DNA of 64,000 bases from Actinernus sp. WN-2022 (taxonomy: Eukaryota > Cnidaria > Anthozoa > Actiniaria > Actinernidae), in contig JAOWCC010000237.1 in assembly GCA_030867875.1 (NCBI GenBank), positions 8,666,713 to 8,730,712 of the forward strand, written 5' to 3'. The notes under the pieces are model-generated. The model saw only the letters and a list, made by a program, of their open reading frames with translations, made no database searches and was not told the DNA's origin. The position numbers were made by a program, and so were the translations under genes. Positions 1 through 10,689 of this stretch are shown here, piece after piece. Every line of letters begins with the position of its first letter. Positions within the stretch are counted from its first letter, which is position 1.

Positions 1-455
1 ATGGTAAGTATAAGCACTTATTTTGTTCAACTAGACGTGTAGTAGTGTGCGTTAGTCTAGTTTTACTATTGACTTATTTTTGTTTCTTAAAACCCGGCTC
101 TGCTCCTGCTTCATGTACATGCATATTTAGGTTCGTTCTAGATTTGTAAAGTTTTGCTTTCTATTGCATCACGGATGGCTGGTACTCGAAGTAGGTGTTA
201 AACACTCTACATCCTAAATAAGTTAATACTAAGACAGTTATAATTATTTAAGTTAATACTAATTTAAGTTTATATTCAGTGTTAAGCTTTATTATTTTAT
301 GATTTAAGGATAATTAAAGATTAAAGTTTGAATGATTTGTTTAAAATATCTAATTTTCACTGATTCACGAAGTTTTTGTTTGAACTCTACATAAATATGA
401 AATCAGGATTGATTAATCTAATTTGTTCTCCTTTCATTCTTAAATCCTCAGTGAC
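1..455 (+). other. Probable 5'-UTR exon end and intron upstream of the integrase-core gene
   Basis: The window opens with ATG directly followed by a consensus splice donor (GTAAGT at 4-9). A pyrimidine-rich acceptor ending CTCAG lies at 447-451, four bases before the ATG at 456. Joining the first three bases to the exon at 452 gives ATG-TGA, so the opening ATG cannot be the start of the long reading frame. The simplest reading is an intron in the 5' untranslated region. The rest of this stretch is AT-rich and shows nothing else. Confidence 0.45.
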
Positions 456-3444
456 ATGGATGACATTAGCTATCTAATTGATGCTACTCATGACATCATC
501 AATACCCTTGAGAGGCTAATAGATTCACCTGATCGAGCAACTGACTTTCAGCCATTAGTCTTTAAGCTTGACTACTTGTATAGAATTGTAGTTAGTCTCA
601 ATGTTGATGAATCTGTTATAGAGATGATTGGAATGGCATATAAGATGTTGTCAGAGATAGATATTTTACAAGACAAAATCAAATCTGCTGGATATAAGGC
701 ACCATTAATAAAGAGTGGAACATGCGGACGGCCATCTTATCATATAGATAAAGAACAGGTTTTGTTTCTACTTGAACAAGGCTTTAAAGTATGTGACATT
801 AGCAGCATTCTTGGGGTGAGCAGTAGGACAGTGGAGAGGAGAATGTCAACCTTTGGGCTAAATGTATCAGGTAATTAAACATACATGTCATATTTATATA
901 CAGGACAATGGACCTTCAATCATTGCCAGAAGTGTTGCCACAATTTGGTTGGGATGTGCACACAGCAGATTTTCATGAGACTTGTTCTGTGAAATCTCCA
1001 GCACTGCTAAATACCAGACTTTATGGCCATGCACCAATAACAATGTAAGTGCTCTTTGATCAAAATGTACATTCTCCCAAAAATCTTTTATTTTCAAAGG
1101 AGAATTCAGTGTTTGATCAGAGATCACTTACGCTGTTTTTGCAGGGGTCCCTCTTCAATTGTATTTCAGTTTACGTCTCGAGTATAATAATAAACGTACG
1201 CAAATTGAAATTGAATACTCGAGTCAGTAAGATACTCCCGCCACCTCAAACTCAGCGCCTGTCACTACAAGCTCTCTAACTACACATAACTGTTATTGAA
1301 AATGGTGGTTAACATATTACTTGTACATTTATTTACTTTATCCAGATATGTACAGCCCTATAGATGACAACCAGCTAGACGACCTTGTTGTCCAAGCCAC
1401 AAATTATCATCCTGGGTTTGGTATTAGAATGGTGAAGGGGTATTTAACAAGTCAAGGTTTTCGCATTCAGCGTGAAAGAACAAGATCATCACTATTGCGA
1501 ACAGATCCAATTGGATTAATGGAGAGGTGGAAGAGTACTATCAAGAGGCGTCAATATAACGTAAAGTACCCTCTTTCCTTGTGGCACATTGATGGCAACC
1601 ACAAACTTATCAGGTACCAATAACCATTCTTTATACATGAATAAATTTGAATTTCCTTGACAGTCTTTGAACTCACAAAAATTGTGAATGATATGTTTTA
1701 ATTCTGTCCTTTTTGCCAACAGATGGCGAATTGTTGTTCATGGTGGGATTGATGGCTACTCCAGAGTTCCTGTGTACCTAAGTGCATCAAACAACAACAA
1801 AGCAACTACTGTTCTGCAACACTTTCTCCAAGCTGTATCAGAGTTTGGTCTTCCGTCTCGAGTGCGGTCCGACAAAGGTGGAGAAAATGTGGATGTGTCT
1901 GCTTATATGCTTTCTCATGTTCAGCGAGGACCTGGCAGGGGAAGCATGATAACAGGTACATTTTCTAAACAAATTCAAATCCCACTTTAATAAGGGTGCT
2001 CAGACAATTAAGTAAGTCAAAACGTTTCCACACTGGGGAGGACATATTATATAGCATACAAAAATCCTGACCATAGGGCAAACAAAGATTATCAAATCCC
2101 CAATTATAGTGTCCCACAATTATAGTGTCCCCACTTAGTAGACTACTCGTGGCCAGCCACTTTAAAGTTATTGATTGATTGAGCTCTTGCTTAGGCTTAA
2201 CATTGGTCAAATTAATTTGTCATCTCATTGATAAAATGTTGATAAATTTATCTTTTAATTGAACTTAATTCTTCATTTATAGGGAAAAGTACACACAATC
2301 AGAGGATTGAAAGACTTTGGCGAGATGTTTTTAGTGGATGCCTCAGCCTTTTCTATGACTTGTTTTATGCTTTGGAAAATCAGGATATGCTAAATCCAGA
2401 TGATGAATCTCACTTGTGGTGTCTGCATCAGGGTTTTTTGCCTATTATTAATAGGCATTTGAGCAATTGGAAAGCTGCCTGGATACATCATCCTTTGCGT
2501 TCAGAAAGGAACAAATCCCCGATGCAACTTTGGATTAAAGGGCTTCAAGAAGCATGGGGTACTCAAGGTCCAGAAGATGAAATTTTCCAGGTAAAAAAAG
2601 TAATCCATTTTTATGATTCACAGGTATTAGTATATAAATAATACACAGTATGTGTGGAACATTTCCCTTTGCACATTGAGCAACACTATCATGTTTAAAG
2701 GGGTACTTGGATCATATTAAACCTATCTACTACAACTCCCAATAATCACCATAAGCAACATTTTGTTAACATTCAAACGACACAAATGAACATTGTCAAG
2801 TTACTTTAGCATTTATCTGTGATAATGATCTTGAAATGCAGATTTTTTGGCAGAGAGTAGTTAATATTCAGTCAGAAAAAAATCAGTTTCCAATTTTCAT
2901 CCAAGTGGGCCTTTACACCTATTTTCAAAATTATGCGACCTTTTCAGACAACACTTGAAAGGCTTTTTCAGTTTTTTTGACTGTCGTCAATCAAATTTTC
3001 CAGGATTCGTTTTCCATCAAACAAACTAACATTGATATCAAAGTCTGAACCGTTTCAATATTATGTGAAGAAAGTCAAGTTTGCTTTGTTTCGGAGTTCA
3101 GTAAGCTAAGATTTTGCAAATCCCAGCCATTGAATATTTGATTGACGGAAGTCAAAAACACCAGACGAGTTATCACCACTGATCGCATAATTTTGAAAAT
3201 GGGTGTAAAATAAAAAAGATATTCATGTACTTATATAATTTCCTTTAAGGGTGATGAAATCCATTATGGTGTTGATTGGCAAGGGCCTGTACCACAACCA
3301 CAACCAGAATCTGTTGAAGTGCCTGAAACAAACTGTCCCTTTTCTGAAGACCAACTCCATGTACTACCAACAACAGAAAACTTGAACTATTTAGAGGGAG
3401 TCGAAGTATTCCAGAACATCACACTTTTATTAAACCCCAAGTAA
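456..3444 (+). CDS. Integrase-core-domain (rve-like DDE) protein, five coding exons
   Basis: Five exons join in phase with GT-AG introns: 456-870, 1346-1613, 1723-1955, 2283-2590 and 3250-3444, giving about 472 residues ending at TAA. The N-terminal part is helical and contains a helix-turn-helix-like segment around residues 110-135 ([17 protein letters not shown]). A retroviral-integrase-type fold follows: first Asp in [10 protein letters not shown], then GGIDGYSR, second Asp in RSDKGGEN, and the Glu in [13 protein letters not shown]. These are the motifs of the animal 'integrase core domain' proteins related to transposon integrases. The C-terminus (HYGVDW...) also fits that family. No stop or frameshift breaks the exons and all three acidic residues are present, so this copy may be functional or recently active. 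No terminal repeats are visible, so I cannot say whether it is a mobile element or a domesticated gene. Intron 4 carries a 298-bp MITE. Confidence 0.82.
2912..3209. mobile_element. Foldback MITE in intron 4 of the integrase-core gene
   Basis: The ends are inverted repeats: TTTACACCTATTTTCAAAAT at 2912 matches the reverse complement of the block ending at 3209. A second inner pair (GTCGTCAATCAAAT near 2984 and ATTTGATTGACGG near 3136) shows that the whole unit folds back. There is no coding capacity. I could not define a convincing target duplication. Confidence 0.6.
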
Positions 3445-4158
3445 GGCACTTCTGATATGAAGTGATGTACATACAGTGTGTATATTTAATTCAAACAGTA
3501 ACAAATTCATGTTAGTATTTCCATATTATAGAAATAGACCATCTGGCCCATCTACATACATTGTATATTTCATTGTCTTGGAAATATATTAATTTGCTAT
3601 AAAATCTAACAAATATCAATAAACACAAATAATTTCATAAAAAAATATAAAAGTTGTAACAAAAAATATTTTGAATTTTCATGTTTTTTTTTTCAAAATA
3701 AAATATAGAAAAATAAAATATAGAACAAAAATTCTGTAAAAACCAGTTTTTACAGAAATTTTGCAAATGTAATATAAACATTAACTAGGTAAATCTACTT
3801 AACAGTAACCTTTAAAACTATTACTGTACAGTCAAGCTTGAAAACAGGAATGTTCAAAACATATTGTGGTGTTTGTGGTTTCCAGGTTTTGATTGTAACT
3901 GCTAACTTTGCAAATCTATTTAACAACATGTATGTATACAGTATTACCCAACTAAATATTTTTGAGTGCTCTCGTTGGTTCAAAGGGGGCATATTTTCAC
4001 ACAATGGATATCAGATGATGAACTGCTTGTGTAATTTGGGATTTATGACTACTCGTGCTAATTCCAAATTGCACTTGCATTTATGAGTCTTCCTATTTTT
4101 TCATCCTCAGACATTATCAGCCAATATTCCAGAAGGGATTTTGTACTAAATAGAACAT
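3445..4158. other. AT-rich stretch without a supported gene
   Basis: The sequence is dominated by A/T runs. One short hairpin is visible at 3729-3762 (TTCTGTAAAAAC and its complement). A short open frame at 3838-4086 has no recognisable domain and no splice context, so I do not call it. Confidence 0.5.
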
Positions 4159-4165
4159 ATTACAT

Positions 4166-4435
4166 CAGGAGAGCATAACCAGGAGACTGAGACTCCGCGC
4201 GCGCCCTAATAAAAACCTTAGGTGGCTGAATTTGACGTGTTGGTCCGCATTCGGGCTATTTTTAGACCTCGATTCAGAACGCTTTCAGCGCGCGCTGAAA
4301 CCGAATGCATGGCAAATATTTAAAAAATTTCAGCGCGCGCAAGTGGATGGTCGTCTAAAAAAAGCATGAATGTGGACCAACACGTCACATCACGTGACCC
4401 GCATGTCTCAGTCTCCTGGTTAATATGCTCTCCTG
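4166..4435. mobile_element. 270-bp foldback MITE with 7-bp target duplications
   Basis: The element begins CAGGAGAGCAT and ends with its complement ATGCTCTCCTG. It is flanked on both sides by ATTACAT (4159-4165 and 4436-4442). Inner segments are also complementary (TGACGTGTTGGTCC near 4229 against GGACCAACACGTCA near 4374), so the element is an imperfect hairpin over most of its length, with a GC-rich centre (CAGCGCGCGCTGAAA). The 7-bp duplication does not fit the usual 8 bp of hAT elements exactly, so I leave the superfamily open. Confidence 0.8.
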
Positions 4436-4584
4436 ATTACATACAATGCAAAAAATATATAAAAATAAAAAAAACAGTAATTTTAACCAATAACCAATGT
4501 CTATAACCAATTTATCTCAACTATTAAGCCAATTGGAAAACATTTTTGTCTTATAATATGACCATTGTAGCATTGTAATTTTTA

Positions 4585-7500
4585 TCAAGTAAAACTAAAG
4601 CCACTTGATCCATAATTTAATGCTACATCCATATTTTTCTGAAACAGCTCATAAGTTGTATGCCTTGTAGGAAGGATAATTTTTCTGAAACAAGTTTCAG
4701 AAAGTGGCAAATCATTAGCACCACCATCGAATTTTACAAGAAGGCTTCCATCCAGTGAATTCCCTGCAGTCCAAAATGAAATCAGATCAACCATCTTGGC
4801 TCCATCTTAAACAAAGAAAGATAAAAATATGCTGATTGTGGCACAAATAACTGTATGTGTGAATGAAAGTAAATGTAGTATGTCCAAAAGACATGTATGC
4901 TTTATGAAAATATAATTTGTTTGAATGACAAACATAAGTAGAACCTACTTAAATATATTTATTAGTATTTACTTTTCCTACAGAGTACTTTGCTAAGTGG
5001 AGGGTTGTACAGGGTAAGAACAGTCAAGGAATTTGTCTGACTTATTATGCAACTGACAAGGTTTTAACACAAAAACTAGTCCAAAAGGGTATAATTAAGC
5101 TGATTGTTGCTGTTGAACTCCCATGAGGACATGCCAAACAATATTCTTGATTATTCTTCAACAAGTTCTTGATTTTAGAACTAGAGCTGGAATGGAATGT
5201 TGCACTTGGTTCGGCATTTGTTTGTTAGGGGAGAGAAAATTATGTGATCATGATACTACCAGCAGCTGTATTAGAGACTAAATTAGATAAAGCCTCTTGA
5301 ATAACAACATTTATTAAAAAACTGTTAGTATCAATCATGTTACTAAGAAAATTAGTAGAAAATTAGTTGATGCATGTACCTTCTTTTCTTGTATCCAATT
5401 CCTCAATGTAGGCTACAAAGAAATCTGCAGTTCTTTTGTTGTCTGGACTGCTCTCTATTTCCTCAAAGGAGAGAATTCTTTTTACCTCTTCTCCACAAAT
5501 AATTCTTTCGGCGTCACTTGGAAAAACCAATTGAGTGAGAGATGGACATCTCAGCAGAAAGGAACAGAGTGAAACTTCTTCCATACCTTAAAAAAAAAAA
5601 AAAAAAAAAAAAAATATTACTAATAATAATAATGATGATGGTGATGATGATAATAACTCGACATCATGTAAAAAATAGTCAACCTAGTCAACTTGTTACA
5701 ATTTTATACATTGATTTAAACTGCATTTTTAAAACATCCACAATCCTCCAACAAGTTTTATTATCATGATTGAGCAAAAATGACTGTGCAGAGCTTTCCG
5801 TGAAAGCAAGCATAATCATTCCCATTAGACATCTTACAATGATTTGTGGTTGAACTTGATTTGTGTTGATTTTTTGGAACTATTTTTACTGAAGTGCAAT
5901 ATTATTGACTATAAGTCAAAATATAAATATAATTATAGTTGTTTTCTTGCCTTTTGATATATCATGAAGCTCTAGGCACCTTTTCTCAATGATATTGAAC
6001 ATCATCAAACCATCCACAATCAACTTAAGATTACTGTTGAGGTGATCTGGATCTAGCCCTGCCTCAAAAAGGTAAGGCTCTATCTTGCAACTTGTATCTA
6101 AGCTGGGGGAATCTCCTTTTGGCAGTGCATCCAGCTATAAAACAAAAGACTAATATAATCACAGGTCAGAGTTGCCAGACTCCTAAGTGTTTAAATGAAT
6201 TCAAGTGAGAGATAGCACGACAACATCTCTAACTTCTCCAGAGGAAAACAAATTATTAAAACTTATCTTGTATACGCAAGTACATACATCAGATATTAGC
6301 TGTCTTAGATCAAGATCGGGAATATCATCTATGGCCAGGGGTGGTGGCTGCAGACTGTTCCTTTCTGTGGATATGTAGTGCTTAACTGCTGGTGATAAGC
6401 CTGTTAGTCCTGGGCCACTATGAAGTACTGAATGGCCAATCATTCTGCCAATGGCCTTAAAAGCCCCAGTAAGACGAAGGGATTGATCATGTACTGGCAA
6501 CAGATGATCTTTCTGCCCCTCAAAGAAAATTATTGGTTTGCCTGATGAGGGAATTCCTTCCTCGACAACCTTGATGACATTTGAAAAGAATTCCCTCACT
6601 GGGCCACTTCCAACTCCATCCTCTTCTTCAAAAATCACTCGTGGAGTTACTCTTAGTCTTGTGTTTGGGTTGTTGTATATGCCCATGATCTCTCTCCTCA
6701 TATTACCCAATCCATCGAATCTACAAATCTTAAACCGTTGTGATGGCTTATCATCTTGTGTGACTTCTCTTTTGAATAGTTCTAAAGCTGATGTTGGAGA
6801 GGATACATGTACATCAGAATGGAAGATAGATTTCATTAGCTCCTCATCACTATCATCACCATCCTCCAGTGTGTTATTAATTGGGACTCCTGATACATAA
6901 ATTATTAAAAAAATATTGAATCTAGTTATTCTACAGCACAGTAGTTAGAGCATAGTGTTAAAGTAATCAATAAATTACACATGCCAAGAGTTTGAACTGA
7001 CTTGTTTAGACTTGATTTAAACAAGACACCCATATGGCCATCAGAGCTGCAAATAATGTTTTCTATAAGCTGGTCATTTGTCAAGCCAGTGGCAAGTTTG
7101 ACCTGTCAAAAACCCAATCTGGTACCTAGGACAAAATATTTGACCAACAGCTGAAGCTCATGATCAGCCAACATTGTAACGAAATTTGACCGGTCAAATG
7201 TCCAACCAGAAGCGGTCATTTGCCAGTCAAATTCCGATTTTTATCGGACATTTGTCCGATGACCGGCACTTATTTGCAGCTCTGGGCCATTTACTCAACA
7301 GCCAACAGCCTGTTGCCAAATTTTGTAAAATAAAATAAATAAACTTTCTGATAGTTTAATATTATTGCTCAGATTTATAAAATACTAAAACTTCTTAAAA
7401 TATTTTATAATTGTATTACCTAAGAGTCGCTGGCCAGCTTCATCAACATTACCATTTGAAGCACAAAGGGCCACTTCTATGTCTGAGTCACTTGCACTTG

Positions 7501-10270
7501 GACATAGGTCATGCAAAAGTTGACTGCTATTGGGTACATCCTTTGTACTGGCCATGGGTGTGGAGGTACTGGTCATGGGTGTGGAGGTACTGGCCATGGG
7601 TGTGGAGGTACTGGCCATGGGTGTGGAGGTACTGTTCATGGGTGTGAAGGTACTGGCCATGGGTGTGGAGGTACTGGCCATGGGTGTGGAGGTACTGGCC
7701 ATGGGTGTGGAGGTCCTGGGTGTGTCACTGTGAATGGTAAGTTAAGTGGTAAAATTAATTAAAATTGTTTATCATTATGATTTATAAATACTCCTAAAGA
7801 TGTTTTGCACACTGTACCTTTCAAACAGGTCGTAATCCAATGTTTTCAGTCTCTGTGTAAAATTTAAAAAAAATACTTTAATAAAAATATTGAATTAATA
7901 AGTACTAAAGTACATACTTCATCTTTCTATTTGATTGCTGCTATATTTACCTTTGTACGGTTTATCTTTGGATGCACTTCTTCTTGATGGTTATGCATCT
8001 CAGTCATTAAAATGGAATCTCCACATAGGAAGCACTCTATTACTGGAATGTTGCTTTCATCCTATACGTGACACATAGTACAAATAGCAAAGAGTTTGTC
8101 AAAATTGCTACTTTACACGTTAACATATAGAAATCTGAAGACAGAAATTGTGTAAAGCATTCTGGTAGTTGTAATAAGATAATGCCATCATGCAAATGTA
8201 CTATTGATAATTTTAGGCTCTTTCTCAGGGTATCCCTTCCCAGATCCCAGTGGGCATTTGTAGCTTCATTCTACAATAGAACCTTTTGTCATGATTAACA
8301 ATGATCGTTCTGTTGTAGAACAAAGCATTCAGGATTCAGGAAGGGATACCCTGAGAAAGAGCCTAATTTTAGATATTCAGCCAGGCATTAACTTTCTAAA
8401 TAAGCCAGCCAGGCATTAACTTTCTTATACAGTAAAAACCTGCATAAAAGAACCTGTGATTTTCTGTGAAAGGATGAAATGCTTTTATTTAAAATGCATG
8501 TTTGGTTCTTATATATTTGGTGTTTAACTGCTCAATGTTCAGTCTTGGAGATTCTTAATTCTCAGTTTCTTTTATGCAGGGTTTTGCTGTTTTGAAAAAT
8601 ACAGACTTTTAACCTGTTTCTGCAAATAGCTGTATTTAAAACAAAGCATGTTGTCTGCTGACTGTCTAGCTACTGAGTGATTTGGGGACGGAGACACTCC
8701 AGATTGTACCTGACTAGTACAAAACTCTCAGGAGTTATTAGTTAAAATGTAACTTAATTGATATTAGATAAATAAAAGAAAAACAAACTTACTTTCTCTT
8801 TTGATTCATCAGTGTCATCAAGTCGAATGTCTTCTTGAACAGGTCTTATGTATATTTTGGATTGACCACAAAGCTCTTTTAGGTGTGCTGGGGTGTGGGG
8901 AGGCTGAATTCTATGGAATCCAGCATCTTCTCCACCTCCCCTCTGACAAAGTAACAGGTCAAAACCACCAACATTGCTAAGTTTGGGGAATCTCTCCAGT
9001 ATTCCATTGTAAACGGCAGAGCCATCCATGGGGAAGGATATACTAGCATCTCCCAGCCCAGCATTGGACAATGTAGTCCTTTCTTTGACGGACGATGGAG
9101 GTCCATCTGTTTTTTTTTGATGATAGACAAACAAATTTTAAAGCACATGTTTTCACATTTTTCCCCTTCCTTGACTTGGAGGGATGCATTGGTCTCTTCC
9201 CAAATCCATGATTAAACAGTCTTTTATGCTCTGACATTGCTGAGGTTAATCTTCCAGTCGAAGGCTGGTGTAGTGAGTGTGATACTCCAGACACTCCAGC
9301 TACATTAAGAGAAGGACCTTGGACAGTTTGGGATGCATTTAGCAGTGGGGAGACACCAACTTGCAATACTGCTGACTGTCTAGCTACTGAGTGATTTGGG
9401 GACGGAGACACTCCAGATTGTACCTGACTAGTACCTGGTAAATTAACCAACAAAACATTTTGATATATAACTAAATTATAGTGTTATTTTTTACATTCCA
9501 TTAGTGTTAACAATTGCAACTTTTGTAACACCCATTGCAATAGTTTGTGCAACTTGCTTCACGATGCATATTTGCAAGACAAGTTGCTACTTTCATAAAA
9601 TATATTTTCATTTACATGACAATAGAGCAAAACCAAATAGAGATCAGGCATTCAGCCATGAAGTACATACCCCAAGAACAGTCAACCAGGAGTACATACA
9701 TGTGGCTCTCACATCCAATAATAGTCTGGTTTTACACAGGGATCCCAACTCGGACAAACCCCGTGGGGCATCCCAGAGTTTTTGATATTCTGAAATGCAT
9801 TCTTACAGAGTTTCTGTTACTTTTCTTAGCACAAGTACTTAGATTTTATTCTAGAACAGCAATAATTGTTTTGATCACGTCGGGACCACTAACAGCGTCT
9901 CAGCATAGGAGGCTAGGACCACGAGTGGTAACCAAGAATAACCCCCTTTCCCATTAATACAACACAATCACGTTTCAAAATAATAATAATGGTTAAACCA
10001 CTGAAAACGGCAAATGACAAGCACATATATAGTAATTTCTAATGTTCTTTCGTTCTGCATGCTATCTGATCTGACCAGTCACGTGTAGTTCACGGCATGT
10101 AAGCTTACATGTAGTTATTGCACTAAAAGATAATATATTAAACAGCTAATAACTCATTAGATTTACTTACTTGAAGGGATCGAGGTCTGCAAGGATGACA
10201 GCCGATCTGCCGCTCTAATGAGCACGTTTCTCACTTCATTCAAATTCAAATCTTTATCGCCGTCCGCCAT
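4585..10270 (-). CDS. HECT-domain ubiquitin-ligase-like gene, multi-exon
   Basis: The product is a putative E3 ubiquitin ligase with a C-terminal HECT domain. Supported coding blocks in gene order are 10270-10171 (start MADGDKDLN), 9434-8793, 8061-7951 (zinc-finger-like CFLCG...HNHQEEVH), 7727-7420 (STP-rich repeats, then a CUE/UBA-like helix bundle around LLHDLCPSASDSDIEVAL), 6889-6288, 6134-5951, 5586-5380 and 4805-4585. The HECT N-lobe shows VIFEEEDGVGSGPVREFF and AIGRMIGHSV. The C-lobe keeps the catalytic cysteine in SETCFRKIILP, followed by the usual short tail ending GFSFT. Splice sites match in phase; the donor at 5951 is GC rather than GT. One problem is a run of nine A near 9111-9119, where the frame shifts by one base, either a real frameshift or a homopolymer error. 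A small extra exon near 7816-7855 is possible. The architecture resembles G2E3-like proteins of cnidarians and fishes. Its place among transposons makes cargo origin possible, but I see no terminal repeats. Confidence 0.75.
7546..7714 (-). repeat. 21-bp minisatellite, about 8 copies, in frame in the HECT-like gene
   Basis: A unit like ACTGGCCATGGGTGTGGAGGT is repeated eight times with few substitutions. On the minus strand it encodes the heptad MASTSTP repeatedly, a flexible Ser/Thr/Pro linker just before the CUE/UBA-like domain. Because the unit is a multiple of three, copy-number changes keep the frame. Confidence 0.9.
8216..8363. mobile_element. 148-bp MITE with 26-bp inverted ends and TA flanks
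   Basis: The ends GGCTCTTTCTCAGGGTATCC and its complement are nearly perfect, and the element is bounded by TA on both sides. It sits in an intron of the HECT-like gene. The middle (TTGTAGAA... and TTCTACAA) also folds back. The TA duplication and GG start fit TA-targeting superfamilies, but no transposase can be linked to it from this window. Confidence 0.75.
8655..8720 (-). repeat. 66-bp exact copy of an exon start, inside a later intron
   Basis: Bases 8655-8720 equal bases 9369-9434 of the same HECT-like gene. The shared block ends exactly at the splice acceptor boundary of the 9434 exon; intron sequence is not included. The copy lies in the intron between the exons ending 8793 and starting 8061. 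Confidence 0.85.
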
Positions 10271-10487
10271 TTTGTGCAAAGCCCACGTGTGATCTGTTGC
10301 GCTCCCGCAAGAGCCTGCGATACTCTTGGTCAGCAGGACCGAGCAGTTCAAGATTGAACTGCCCGTGTAAGGGTGGACTTCCACTGCTTAGCCTTCCCTG
10401 CTGGGGCTTATTTTGGTATCACACGTAGGGGAGGGGGGACGATGGCACATGAGCCCGCGATGTCGATCGTCTATTGGATTGCGGTTG

Positions 10488-10650
10488 GATGTCAAATGAA
10501 AAAACTTGTATGTCAAATACGAAAACTTGCATGTCAAATTGGAAAGGTATCCGAATAACAAAAGTAGCATGAAGAACACGAAATGTTGGAGGTCAAATTT
10601 GAAAACTACCATTTAAAACAAGTAAAATTGGAAGTCAAATTCAAAATATT
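10488..10650. repeat. Degenerate tandem repeat (GTCAAAT-containing units)
   Basis: Units of about 20-25 bp containing GTCAAAT followed by A-rich sequence recur (near 10491, 10512, 10533, 10590, 10634). They are too diverged for an exact period. They lie next to the point where similarity to the RecQ-like helicase stops. Confidence 0.5.
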
Positions 10651-10689
10651 GACAAGAATATAGAAAGTCCAATGTAGAATACAAAGTTG

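Noticed and set aside
1..3. ATG at the very first bases as the start codon of the integrase-core gene
   Set aside because: It is directly followed by a splice donor, and joining it to the exon at 452 gives an immediate TGA.
5586..5650. Poly-A and AAT run at 5.59-5.65 kb as a retroposed poly-A tail
   Set aside because: On the gene strand this run is the polypyrimidine tract directly before the acceptor of the 5586 HECT exon, and no inserted sequence or duplication is visible.
7511..7762. Long Gly-rich open frames on the plus strand across 7.5-7.76 kb
   Set aside because: They are antisense readings of the 21-bp minisatellite that codes for MASTSTP on the minus strand.
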